A stretch of 17,836 nucleotides of DNA from Clostridia bacterium (GTDB lineage: Bacteria; Bacillota; Clostridia; Christensenellales; Aristaeellaceae), in contig JAFUGB010000335.1 in assembly GCA_017469605.1 (NCBI GenBank), positions 1 to 17,836 of the forward strand. The letters are read 5' to 3'. How positions within the stretch are numbered: the stretch's first letter is position 1; every line of letters begins with the position of its first letter. Position numbers and translations under genes: made by a program. Below the pieces are notes generated by a model. It was not told the origin of the DNA and did not search any database. It saw only the letters and a list, made by a program, of their open reading frames with translations. Positions 1 through 6,726 of this stretch are shown piece by piece.

Positions 1-76
1 CGTTGCGTCTTATTTCCCGCAGTGCGTGGGCTTTACGGCGATACGCGTACCAGCGGCGAATGATATACATAAGCAT
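1..76 (-). CDS. 5' end of a leftward gene of unknown function (partial)
   Basis: An open frame begins at an ATG (76-74, leftward) and runs off the left edge after 25 codons without a stop. The visible peptide is strongly basic, starting MLMYIIRRWYAYRRK. A purine-rich Shine-Dalgarno, AAAGGGGG, lies 7 nt before the ATG, the same 8-mer and spacing as in front of the sipL-like gene in this window, which supports a real start. A second in-frame ATG at 70-68 is less well spaced. Both the Shine-Dalgarno and the first ATG fall inside one arm of the long inverted repeat at 73-125. Too little is visible to name a family. Confidence 0.5.
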   Translation of the reverse strand, partial: MLMYIIRRWYAYRRKAHALREIRRN

Positions 77-125
77 AGAAAATCCCCCTTTATGTACAGT
101 TTGTACAACGGGGGGTTTTCTATGC
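73..125. repeat. Inverted repeat with 16-bp arms and a TGTACA dyad in the loop
   Basis: The arms GCATAGAAAATCCCCC (73-88) and GGGGGGTTTTCTATGC (110-125) pair over 16 bp with one G-T-type mismatch. The loop carries two copies of the self-complementary hexamer TGTACA (93-98 and 102-107) separated by GTT. Each strand has a G-run followed by TTTTCT, so the structure could act as a bidirectional terminator. It also holds the ribosome binding site and start codon of the leftward gene at the left edge, so it could control translation, and the TGTACA dyad could be a repressor operator. The sequence does not decide among these. Confidence 0.7.
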
Positions 126-184
126 ACATCCGGATGATCCGCGGCATAGAATATAACGCAGATCAAAGCAAGGAAGTGTTCAGT

Positions 185-454
185 ATGGCAAATTCAAATC
201 CATCGCCCTTTGCTGCCCTGTCCTTCAGCGAACAGCAGGAACAGTGGCGTCTTTTCAGAGCGCAGCACCTGGACTTCCAGGAGGTCAACCCCCGGCAGGA
301 GTTTACCAAGCCCCAGGCCGGTCCCGCCCGGATGCCCGCCTACATGCAGTCGTCCGCGCCGCAGCACCATAACCTGGACCGGGTACGGGCGCAATTGGCC
401 GCCGCCAGCAAGCGGGCCGGCGCTTTCCAGTCTGTTACATCCAACCGGGAATAA
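185..454 (+). CDS. Small hypothetical protein, 89 aa
   Basis: The frame is open further upstream, but the ATG at 185 is chosen because AGGAAG (171-176) lies 8 nt before it and the upstream part would run through the inverted repeat at 73-125. The 89-residue product is hydrophilic, Gln- and Pro-rich, with no signal peptide, membrane segment or motif I recognise. The first half (FSEQQEQWRLFRAQHLDF) could be a helix, and another Ala/Arg-rich helix is predicted near the end (DRVRAQLAAASKRA). Its last 20 bp overlap the 3' end of the convergent TraX-family gene. I cannot assign a function. Confidence 0.55.
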   Translation: MANSNPSPFAALSFSEQQEQWRLFRAQHLDFQEVNPRQEFTKPQAGPARMPAYMQSSAPQHHNLDRVRAQLAAASKRAGAFQSVTSNRE

Positions 455-1217
455 GCAGCTGCAAGCCGTTTTGCACCGTGGTAATGCCCAAAAGCAGCTG
501 AATGATCCACAGGATCAATAAATGTCCCGGATAAATGGCATAGCCCACCCAGCGGGGAGGAAAGGAAATCCGGGTCCTCCGGGGCCAGAGGATCAGCGGC
601 AGCGCCAGGACGGCCATGCCCTGCAGCTTGAAAAAAGCCCTGAACAAATCCAGATCCATCAGCCCGCCCTGGAGCGGTATGCCCAGCAGGCTCTTCACCG
701 CATAGGAATTGGAGCCCCAAAACAGGCAAAAGGCCACCATGAGCGCCGCGATGGCGCCGCGGTTCCGCCGGACCAGATACATGAGCATGATCAGCAGTAC
801 GCCGCGCCAACCGTAATCCATCTCCACAAAGCAGGCAAACAGCAGCGCCAGCGCCGGACCCCAGAGCTGGCTTCCGTGCCATTTTTTCCGGATGGCCAGA
901 ACGCCCAGATAGCCTGTCAGCAGCGTACAGAAAACATTCATGGTACGCCAGCCGTGATTCAGTCCCAGCATATAAAACGGCTGGGAAATCAGCCCTGCCA
1001 GCAGTAGCCGCAGGGCATATTTCTTTGCATTGCCGGTATAGCACGCGCCCACCACCAGGCACCAGACGTACAGTGGGAAAGCAACGCGGCCGATCAGGCG
1101 CATTTCCGTCATATTATGGAACAATCGCACGCCCGCGTGATCAATGACCATGCAGATCCCGGCAATGATTTTGAGCAAACGCGTATCCAGATTGCCCGCA
1201 ATTTCATCATTTTTCAT
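435..1217 (-). CDS. TraX-family polytopic membrane protein
   Basis: A 260-residue membrane protein with about eight hydrophobic segments. It has the TraX pattern: a conserved IDH in the first membrane segment (CMVIDHAG, near residues 22-29), a GRVAFPLYVW segment, and a late YAIYPGHLLILWI segment containing a conserved histidine. TraX of the F plasmid is needed for N-acetylation of F-pilin, but chromosomal Firmicute homologues such as this one have no conjugation genes nearby and their role is unknown. The start is the ATG at 1217 rather than one 10 codons upstream, because GGAGGA (1225-1230) sits 7 nt before it. An extended -10 element precedes it. The 3' end overlaps the gene at 185-454 by 20 bp. 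Confidence 0.85.
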   Translation of the reverse strand: MKNDEIAGNLDTRLLKIIAGICMVIDHAGVRLFHNMTEMRLIGRVAFPLYVWCLVVGACYTGNAKKYALRLLLAGLISQPFYMLGLNHGWRTMNVFCTLLTGYLGVLAIRKKWHGSQLWGPALALLFACFVEMDYGWRGVLLIMLMYLVRRNRGAIAALMVAFCLFWGSNSYAVKSLLGIPLQGGLMDLDLFRAFFKLQGMAVLALPLILWPRRTRISFPPRWVGYAIYPGHLLILWIIQLLLGITTVQNGLQLLIPGWM

Positions 1218-1237
1218 GGTTTTATCCTCCGTCCACC

Positions 1238-1246
1238 AGTATAGCA
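1238..1246 (-). promoter_or_regulatory. Extended -10 promoter element of the TraX-family gene
   Basis: On the minus strand TGC directly precedes TATACT, an extended -10 element of the sigma-A type. No good -35 is found 17 bp upstream. The predicted start of transcription would lie only a few bases before the Shine-Dalgarno, giving a very short leader. Confidence 0.45.
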
Positions 1247-1291
1247 CATTCCGGAAAAGCCCGAAAGGCCCCCGAACCGTTTATTTTTGAA

Positions 1292-1320
1292 TTTACTTCC
1301 CCTTTCTTTTATGGTACGAT
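1292..1320 (+). promoter_or_regulatory. Possible sigma-A promoter of the Spo0A-like gene
   Basis: TTTACT (1292-1297), a 17-bp spacer and TACGAT (1315-1320) with an upstream TGG give a weak promoter with an extended -10. The transcript would begin just before the GGAGG at 1328-1332. Each hexamer matches consensus in four of six positions, so this is tentative. Confidence 0.3.
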
Positions 1321-1340
1321 GCTGTACGGAGGATCAAAGT

Positions 1341-2021
1341 ATGAAGCTGCTTCCCTTTTCCTTTGACATTCGCGTTATGCTGTATGCCCGCGCTCCCCTG
1401 GCCGCGCTGAAATCCCTGGACGCTCCCGGCATCGCCGTATGCGATGTTGTGCGGAAGCCGTCTGAAGTGCCGCGCCGCGCCGCCCAATTATGCCCTCATG
1501 TGCTGGTATTGGCCGACGGCGCGGAGGAAGCCCTCGCGGACAGGATATGCCAGGCCCAGCCGCTGGTCCCGCCCCGGCTGGTTTGCCGCATTCCGGCAGA
1601 GGGCCTGGCCGATGCTGTGCGCCGGGTCATGCTGGAGCCCTGCTCCGTACTGGCGCAGGATTCCATTCCCCGGCGTGAATTGCTGGCCCAGGATTCTCTT
1701 CGGGAAATTGGCATGTCCCCCCGGCTGCGGGGGTTTGAATGCATCGCCCGCGGCGCCGCGCTGCTCAGCGCCACGCCGTCGCCCCTGCCGCCCCTGCAAT
1801 ATGGGATATATCCCATATTGGCCCAGGAATTGGGCGTTGCCCCCGCTTCCGTGGAAAAGCGTATCCGCGGCGCCATTGAAAGCGCCTGGCTGCACGGCAA
1901 CCTGGCGGCACAAAACAGGCTGCTGGGGCTTTCGGTCAGTGCCGAGCGCGGAAAACCCACCAACAGCGAATTGCTGTGCCGCCTGGCCGGCAGGATCTGC
2001 GAAACGCTTTATACCCTTTGA
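1341..2021 (+). CDS. Spo0A-like regulator with degenerate receiver domain
   Basis: The C-terminal half (about residues 120-226 of 226) is a Spo0A-type DNA-binding domain: REIGMSPRLRGF at its start, the recognition region SVEKRIRGAIESAWLHGN (170-187), and the family signature GKPTNSE (204-210). The N-terminal half has the size of a response-regulator receiver, but the acidic pair expected near residue 9 is absent, and the strand that should end in the phosphorylated aspartate reads PHVLVLADG (52-60), with alanine at the expected Asp position. It is therefore unlikely to be switched on by the usual phosphorelay. The ATG at 1341 is used because GGAGG (1328-1332) precedes it by 8 nt; an upstream TTG at 1287 lacks support. 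It overlaps the convergent next gene by 13 bp. A standard Spo0A probably exists elsewhere in the genome (inference). Confidence 0.85.
   Translation: MKLLPFSFDIRVMLYARAPLAALKSLDAPGIAVCDVVRKPSEVPRRAAQLCPHVLVLADGAEEALADRICQAQPLVPPRLVCRIPAEGLADAVRRVMLEPCSVLAQDSIPRRELLAQDSLREIGMSPRLRGFECIARGAALLSATPSPLPPLQYGIYPILAQELGVAPASVEKRIRGAIESAWLHGNLAAQNRLLGLSVSAERGKPTNSELLCRLAGRICETLYTL
1797..1820. repeat. Perfect 24-bp palindrome inside the Spo0A-like gene
   Basis: Positions 1797-1808 (CAATATGGGATA) and 1809-1820 (TATCCCATATTG) are exact reverse complements with no loop. The palindrome covers exactly eight codons (residues 153-160, QYGIYPIL) and, being palindromic, would encode the same peptide on the other strand. 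It is AT-rich and uses the codon ATA twice in an otherwise GC-rich gene. Confidence 0.9.
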
Positions 2022-2689
2022 CGCAGCGTCCAGTACCCGCTGCCATCCAGCATACGCTCATATCCATATCCCTGTAGCCCCCGGGGCGGCACCATGCTGC
2101 CGCGGGCGCGCACGCCATACAGCACCTCGCTGACCCGGTCGCCTGAGGCGCGATACCCGAAGCAGCAGCTGACGCCGCCCTCCTGGGATCGCACGGTGCG
2201 CCAGGACAGGTCCTCCAGCAGCCGCACAGGCTGGTTTTCGGCAAAATAAGGCCGCAGCTTTTCGGCTGCCGGCGGCCAGGACAGGGCAGGCAAAGCGTCC
2301 ACCGGTTCGGCCGCTGAGGGCTGGCGGTAAACCACCTCTTCCGGCTTTTTTTCGGGGGGTTTATCCGCTTCCCGCGCTTCATCCGCGGGCGCTGCTTCCG
2401 GCGCCTGCCGCCGCGGCGCTTTTCTGGCTGCCAGCATGGCGGCCGCCGATATCGCGTTCACCCGGCTTTCATCATACAGTACCGGCTGGCCGTCCAACGC
2501 CACACACAGCGGCGTATCATGCAGCACCTGGCCGCTCCAGGCGCCCTGGGCGTCGGTATGCAGCGGATAGCTGTCCCGCTCGCACTCCAGCGTATAATCG
2601 GTATGGGGCCGCAGCCCGCCCACCGTGATCCGCGTATCGGCGCGCCAGCCAAAGGCCGGGCCGCTGCCGCTGAACCGCGTATATGCCAT
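2009..2689 (-). CDS. Hypothetical two-part protein, 226 aa
   Basis: Not recognised as a named family. The N-terminal part (about residues 1-75) looks like a beta-rich, fibronectin-like fold, with the pattern ITVGGLRPHTDYTLE and a later GQVLHDTPLCVALDGQPV. A low-complexity linker rich in Ala, Pro, Glu and Lys follows (about 85-140). The C-terminal part (about 145-226) has conserved-looking aromatic and glycine residues (SWRTVRSQEGG, then GSGYW near the end). There is no signal peptide or membrane segment, so it is probably cytoplasmic. The ATG at 2689 is preferred over ATGs at 2695 and 2710 because GGGGAGG lies at the right distance only for it. A CATAAAAT element (2709-2716) resembles a sigma-E -10, but the leader would be very short. 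It is divergent from surE. Confidence 0.7.
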   Translation of the reverse strand: MAYTRFSGSGPAFGWRADTRITVGGLRPHTDYTLECERDSYPLHTDAQGAWSGQVLHDTPLCVALDGQPVLYDESRVNAISAAAMLAARKAPRRQAPEAAPADEAREADKPPEKKPEEVVYRQPSAAEPVDALPALSWPPAAEKLRPYFAENQPVRLLEDLSWRTVRSQEGGVSCCFGYRASGDRVSEVLYGVRARGSMVPPRGLQGYGYERMLDGSGYWTLRQRV

Positions 2690-2736
2690 TCGCATCACCC
2701 TCCCCTGCATTTTATGCGGCCATCGGGCAAAGATGC

Positions 2737-2765
2737 TTGCCCGGGCCGAAAAAATCCGGTATAAT
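2737..2765 (+). promoter_or_regulatory. Sigma-A promoter of surE
   Basis: TTGCCC (2737-2742), a 17-bp spacer and a perfect TATAAT (2760-2765) lie 29 bp before the surE start codon. Confidence 0.75.
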
Positions 2766-2794
2766 GAAGCACACGTTCATGAAAGGAGCATTCC

Positions 2795-3550
2795 ATGCAT
2801 TTTTTACTGGTCAATGACGACGGCATCCATGCCATCGGCCTGAAAGCGCTGAGCGCCGCGGCGCTGGAAAAAGGCCACACTGTTACCGTCTGCGCCCCAC
2901 AGTCCCAGCAAAGCGCCGCCAGCCATCATCTGACGCTGGCCACCCCGCTGCTGGTGCGCGAGGTTCCCTGGGAAGGCGCGAAAGCCTACGCCATCGCCGG
3001 AACGCCGGCAGACTGCGCGCGGCTTGGCATGCTGCTGGCCGAACAGCCCATCGATTTTGTTTTTTCTGGCATTAACAACGGGGAAAACGCCGGAACCGCA
3101 GTTTATTACAGCGGTACGGTGGCAGCGGCGCGGGAAGCCCGCATGTGCAACAAAAAATCCATGGCGGTTTCCATTGAAGCGGGGGCTGATGAAGCGTCCC
3201 TTGCGCATTTGGCCCGGATGGCGGTATCCATTGCCGAACGCGCGGCCGGCCAGGAAATGCCCCGGCTGTGCCTGCTCAACCTGAACGCCCCCGGCATTCC
3301 CCATGATCAGTGGAAGCCGCTGCGCACCGCGCCGCTCAGCGACGCCTTTTTCCTGGACAGCTATGAAAAGCGCGTCAACCCCAGGGGGCACGCCTATTTC
3401 TGGCTGGAGGAGGGGCTGAAAATCGAGCCGCACAGGCCGGGCACCGATATGGCGCTGCTGGCCCAGGGGCATACCGTGCTGACGATGCTTGGGCCCAACC
3501 GGGACGATAACGGCTGGATATTCGATCATTTGCAGGATATGGCGGGATGA
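2795..3550 (+). CDS. surE: 5'/3'-nucleotidase SurE
   Basis: SurE is a metal-dependent phosphatase that dephosphorylates nucleoside 5'- and 3'-monophosphates and is widely conserved in bacteria. At 251 residues it has the normal family length. The metal-binding NDDG motif is at residues 8-11, the SQQSAASH stretch matches the conserved serine region (near 39-46), and SGINNGENAG with the following YSGTVAAAREA matches the core active-site signature. Near the C-terminus TDMALLAQGHTVLTML matches the typical family ending. The start ATG follows GAAAGGAGC with good spacing and a consensus promoter at 2737-2765. The downstream RpiR-family gene has its own promoter, so surE may be expressed separately or read through. 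Confidence 0.95.
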   Translation: MHFLLVNDDGIHAIGLKALSAAALEKGHTVTVCAPQSQQSAASHHLTLATPLLVREVPWEGAKAYAIAGTPADCARLGMLLAEQPIDFVFSGINNGENAGTAVYYSGTVAAAREARMCNKKSMAVSIEAGADEASLAHLARMAVSIAERAAGQEMPRLCLLNLNAPGIPHDQWKPLRTAPLSDAFFLDSYEKRVNPRGHAYFWLEEGLKIEPHRPGTDMALLAQGHTVLTMLGPNRDDNGWIFDHLQDMAG

Positions 3551-3552
3551 TG

Positions 3553-3581
3553 TTGCAATTTTTGCGTTTACAATGTATAAT
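3553..3581 (+). promoter_or_regulatory. Sigma-A promoter of the RpiR-family gene
   Basis: TTGCAA (3553-3558), a 17-bp spacer and TATAAT (3576-3581) start 3 bp after the surE stop codon. This promoter probably drives the RpiR-family regulator and the coupled flavoprotein gene. Confidence 0.75.
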
Positions 3582-3614
3582 CCTGTGTAGTTTTGATTTT
3601 TCGAGGTACCGATT

Positions 3615-4478
3615 ATGCAGCAAACCCTGGACATGATCCACAAGCTGAACCGCAGCGGCAAGAAGCTGAGCAAGAGCCATCGCCGCATTGCCGAATATAT
3701 CGCCCAATATTACGACAAAGCGGTATATATGACAGCCTCCAGGCTGGGCGAAATGGTGGGTGTCAGCGAAAGCACGGTGGTGCGCTTCGCCGTGGCCATG
3801 GGCTATGAGGGGTATCCCCAATTGCAGCAGAGCTTGCAGGAGCTGGTCCGGCACCGCCTTACCGCCACCCAGCGGTTTGAAATGTCCTCGGAAATTTCCG
3901 AAGGCAGCGTGCTGACCACCGTGCTGAAGGCCGATATGCAAAACATTCGCAGTACCATTGAGGGCATTGACGAAAAAGCCTTTGAGGACGCGGTACGGGT
4001 GATTTCCGACGCCCGGAGGCTGTATATCCTGGGCCTGCGCTCAGCCGCCCCCCTGGCCGAATTTACCGGCTATTACCTGCACTATGTGCTGGATGACGTG
4101 CGGGTGGCCGCCGCCGCGAGCACCGACGTATTCGAAGCCATTTCCCGGGTGAAAAAGGATGACGTCCTTTTGGCGATCAGCTTTCCCCGCTACTCCAGCC
4201 GAACCATCGAGGCCATGAATTTTGCCCGCACCCGCGGCGCGCAGGTCATTGGCATCACTGACGGCCCCATGAGTCCGCTGCATGAATCGGCCGATATCTG
4301 CCTTTCGGTGCGCACCGATATGGCCAGCTTTGTGGATTCCATGGCCGCGCCCATGAGCGTGATCAACGCGCTGATCGTGGCGCTGGGCCTGAAAAACAAG
4401 GATGCAGTATCCGAACGCTTCAAACAACTGGAAGAGGTATGGGACGCTTACAGCGTTTATATGAATGAAGGAAAATAA
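3615..4478 (+). CDS. RpiR/MurR-family transcriptional regulator (HTH-SIS)
   Basis: A 287-residue two-domain regulator. Residues 1-77 form the RpiR-type helix-turn-helix (TASRLGEMVGVSESTVVRFA at about 40-59). The rest is a SIS sugar-phosphate-binding domain beginning near residue 125 (RLYILGLRSAAPLAEF) and continuing through LAISFPRYSSRTIEAM and VIGITDGP. Members of the family usually sense phosphosugars and control sugar catabolism or cell-wall recycling genes. The start ATG has GAGGT (3603-3607) 7 nt upstream. The flavoprotein gene overlaps its 3' end by 14 bp. No sugar gene lies next to it, but the sugar-phosphate operon at 11036-17742 is a possible target (speculative). Confidence 0.92.
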   Translation: MQQTLDMIHKLNRSGKKLSKSHRRIAEYIAQYYDKAVYMTASRLGEMVGVSESTVVRFAVAMGYEGYPQLQQSLQELVRHRLTATQRFEMSSEISEGSVLTTVLKADMQNIRSTIEGIDEKAFEDAVRVISDARRLYILGLRSAAPLAEFTGYYLHYVLDDVRVAAAASTDVFEAISRVKKDDVLLAISFPRYSSRTIEAMNFARTRGAQVIGITDGPMSPLHESADICLSVRTDMASFVDSMAAPMSVINALIVALGLKNKDAVSERFKQLEEVWDAYSVYMNEGK

Positions 4479-5718
4479 TGTAGTAATCATCGGCGGCGGC
4501 GCGGCGGGGCTTTCTGCCGCGCTGTTTGCGTCGCGCAGCGGCGCCGGCGTTACGCTGCTGGAAAAAAATGAAAAATTTGGCAAAAAGCTGTACATTACCG
4601 GCAAAGGACGGTGCAACATCTGCAACGCCTGCGATACCGAAACCTTCCTGCGTTCTGTGCAGCGCAACCCGCGCTTTCTCTATTCGTCGCTCCGCTTCCT
4701 GTCGCCGGACGATCTGCAGGCGCTGATCAACAGCCTGGGCTGCCCCACCAAGGTGGAACGGGGAAACCGGGTATTCCCGGTGAGCGATCACGCCAGCGAT
4801 GTGAGCAAAGCCTTCCTGAACGCGCTGCGGGGACAGGCGCTGAAGCTGCAGGCAGAAGTGCTGGATATTCTGGCCGAAAACGGCCGGGTCGCCGGCGTGC
4901 GGGTACGGGATGCCCTGGGCGAGCGCGAAATCCCCTGCGGCTGCGCCATCATCGCCACCGGCGGCGCCAGCTATCCGGTGACCGGGTCCACCGGCGACGG
5001 CTACCGGTTTGCCCGCGCGCTGGGCCATACGGTAACCGAACTGCGCCCTTCCCTGGTGCCCCTGGTTGTCCAGGAGGCCTGGCCCAAACAATTGCAGGGA
5101 CTTTCTTTGAAAAATGTTTGCCTTACAGCCAGTATCCATGGTAAAATAAAGTATTGCGAACAGGGTGAAATGCTCTTCACCCATTTTGGCATTTCCGGGC
5201 CGCTGGTGCTGAGCCTGTCCAGCGTGCTGGCCACAGCCGATTGGAAGGATGTGCACCTGACGCTGGACATGAAGCCCGCGCTGACCGCCGAGCAGCTGGA
5301 TGCCCGGGTACTGCGGGATTTTAAGGACAATCCCCGCAAGCAATTGCAGAACATCCTGCCCGCCCTGCTTCCTTCCCGCATGGCCGAGCTGTTCCCCGCC
5401 CTGTGCGGCGTGAGCCCCGCCAAGCAGCCCGCCCAGATCACAGCCGCCGAGCGGGGACGCATCGTGAACACGCTGAAGGCGCTTCCGCTGACGGTTATCG
5501 GGACCCGGCCCATGGACGAAGCCATCGTTACCTGCGGCGGCGTGAGCGTGAAGGAGATCAATCCCGCCACCATGATGAGCAAAAAGGTAAACGGCCTGTT
5601 TTTCGCAGGCGAGGTCATGGACGTGGACGCGTTTACCGGCGGGTTCAGCCTGCAAATTGCCTTTTCCACCGGCGCGCTGGCCGGAAAGAGCGCGGCTGAA
5701 TACCTGGCTGCCCAATAA
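4465..5718 (+). CDS. NAD(P)/FAD-dependent oxidoreductase, HI0933/BaiN family
   Basis: A 417-residue flavoprotein, typical for the HI0933-like family. The FAD-binding dinucleotide motif IIGGGAAGLSAA starts near residue 8, followed by the family stretch GKKLYITGKGRCNICN (about 39-54). The central ATGGASYPVTGSTGDGY and the C-terminal GLFFAGEVMDVDAFTGGFSLQ (split over about 374-394) are the other hallmark blocks. BaiN was reported in a bile-acid 7-dehydroxylating Clostridium, but the family is widespread and its physiological reaction is unsettled, so no substrate is assigned. The start overlaps the RpiR gene's end by 14 bp with no strong Shine-Dalgarno, which suggests translational coupling. Confidence 0.9.
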   Translation: MKENNVVIIGGGAAGLSAALFASRSGAGVTLLEKNEKFGKKLYITGKGRCNICNACDTETFLRSVQRNPRFLYSSLRFLSPDDLQALINSLGCPTKVERGNRVFPVSDHASDVSKAFLNALRGQALKLQAEVLDILAENGRVAGVRVRDALGEREIPCGCAIIATGGASYPVTGSTGDGYRFARALGHTVTELRPSLVPLVVQEAWPKQLQGLSLKNVCLTASIHGKIKYCEQGEMLFTHFGISGPLVLSLSSVLATADWKDVHLTLDMKPALTAEQLDARVLRDFKDNPRKQLQNILPALLPSRMAELFPALCGVSPAKQPAQITAAERGRIVNTLKALPLTVIGTRPMDEAIVTCGGVSVKEINPATMMSKKVNGLFFAGEVMDVDAFTGGFSLQIAFSTGALAGKSAAEYLAAQ

Positions 5719-5757
5719 GTACCACGCAAGCTATCAACCGAAAGGGTTTTGACCGCT

Positions 5758-6726
5758 ATGGATTACATTATTTTGGATCTGGAATGGAACCAGCCCATGA
5801 GCTACACCAGCAGCGCCTACAAATCGGTGGGCGGAAAGCTGCTGTTTGAAATGATCCAGATCGGCGCCATCCGCATGAACGGCGATCTGGAGATCGTGGA
5901 CAGCTTCAACCAATTGATCCAGCCCACCCATTATGTGAAGCTGCATCCGCGCATCAAGCGCATCACCGGCATCAGCCAGGAGGATCTGTGCGACGCGCCG
6001 CAGTTTGTGGAGGCGGCGGAAAGCTTCCGTCAGTGGTGCGGCAACGACTGCGCGCTGCTCACCTGGGGCTGCGACGATATCTCGGTTTTACAGCAGAACC
6101 TGGATTTCTTCGATTACAAAACGCCCTTCCCGGCCATGTATGATCTGCAAAGGCTGTATGGTGAATTGGTGGGCGATACCAAAAACCGCGCCGGGCTCAA
6201 GAGCGCCATGGAGCATTTTGATATCCCGCCGGAGGAAAACCATCCTTTTCATAACGCGCTGAATGACGCATACTATACCGCGTTGGTGTTTAAAAAGTGT
6301 CCCAAGCCCGAAGAGGTGCTGCGCTTTCCCCAAAAAGCCCGCAAGCTGACCCATGAGGAGCGCACCCGCCGCACCGAAAAGACCGATATCATCCGCGTGG
6401 GCCGCGTTTCCGACGCGCTGAAGGGCAAGCACGCCACCCAGCCGCCCTGCCCGGTGTGCGGCCATCGGTATGACCTGGCGGCGGGGTATGTGCTCAAGCC
6501 CAATAACATCCACCAGGCGCTGTGCGTATGCGGCGATCACGGCTTGTATACCGTGACCGTTACCTTCCAAAAAGGGGAAAACGGCCGCAAGGCCATGGTC
6601 CGCGCCTGCGCTGTGGCCGAAGAGCAGAATCCGGCCTATATTTCTACCAAGCTGATCCAGTGGCAAAACAAGCTGGCGGCTCAGCAAGCCGAAAAGGAGG
6701 CGAAAGCGGTTGACAGTACAGTATAA
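5758..6726 (+). CDS. DEDDh 3'-5' exonuclease with C-terminal zinc-ribbon-like segment
   Basis: A 322-residue protein whose first about 180 residues are a DnaQ/KapD-type exonuclease. Motif I is DLEWN (D7 and E9), motif II is TWGCDD (D106/D107), and motif III is HNALND (H165 and D170). This gives the complete DEDDh metal-binding set, predicting two-metal hydrolysis of RNA or DNA from the 3' end. After a basic linker the C-terminus has CPVCGHRY and, about 30 residues on, CVCGDHG, a likely zinc-binding pair of knuckles. The ATG at 5758 is preferred to an in-frame TTG at 5749 because AAAGGG (5741-5746) is too close to the TTG. Its last 17 bp overlap the next gene. Confidence 0.88.
   Translation: MDYIILDLEWNQPMSYTSSAYKSVGGKLLFEMIQIGAIRMNGDLEIVDSFNQLIQPTHYVKLHPRIKRITGISQEDLCDAPQFVEAAESFRQWCGNDCALLTWGCDDISVLQQNLDFFDYKTPFPAMYDLQRLYGELVGDTKNRAGLKSAMEHFDIPPEENHPFHNALNDAYYTALVFKKCPKPEEVLRFPQKARKLTHEERTRRTEKTDIIRVGRVSDALKGKHATQPPCPVCGHRYDLAAGYVLKPNNIHQALCVCGDHGLYTVTVTFQKGENGRKAMVRACAVAEEQNPAYISTKLIQWQNKLAAQQAEKEAKAVDSTV
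6695..6700 (+). promoter_or_regulatory. Ribosome binding site that fixes a TTG start
   Basis: AGGAGG lies 9 nt before the TTG at 6710. No in-frame ATG is nearby, so this site identifies the TTG as the start of the nucleoside kinase gene. It lies inside the 3' end of the exonuclease gene. Confidence 0.75.

Noticed and set aside
26..184. Upstream extension of the small protein at 185-454
   Set aside because: The extension would be translated through the long inverted repeat and has no Shine-Dalgarno, whereas ATG 185 has one.
435..1217. TraX homologue as evidence of a conjugative element
   Set aside because: No relaxase, type IV secretion, pilin or integrase gene is present, and TraX-family proteins are common on Firmicute chromosomes.
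1797..1820. Palindrome as a transcription terminator
   Set aside because: It has no loop and no following T-run on either strand, and it lies in mid-gene.
4420..5715. Leftward open frame of 431 codons opposite the flavoprotein gene
   Set aside because: It is a shadow of the HI0933/BaiN-type gene, with no ribosome binding site or family features.
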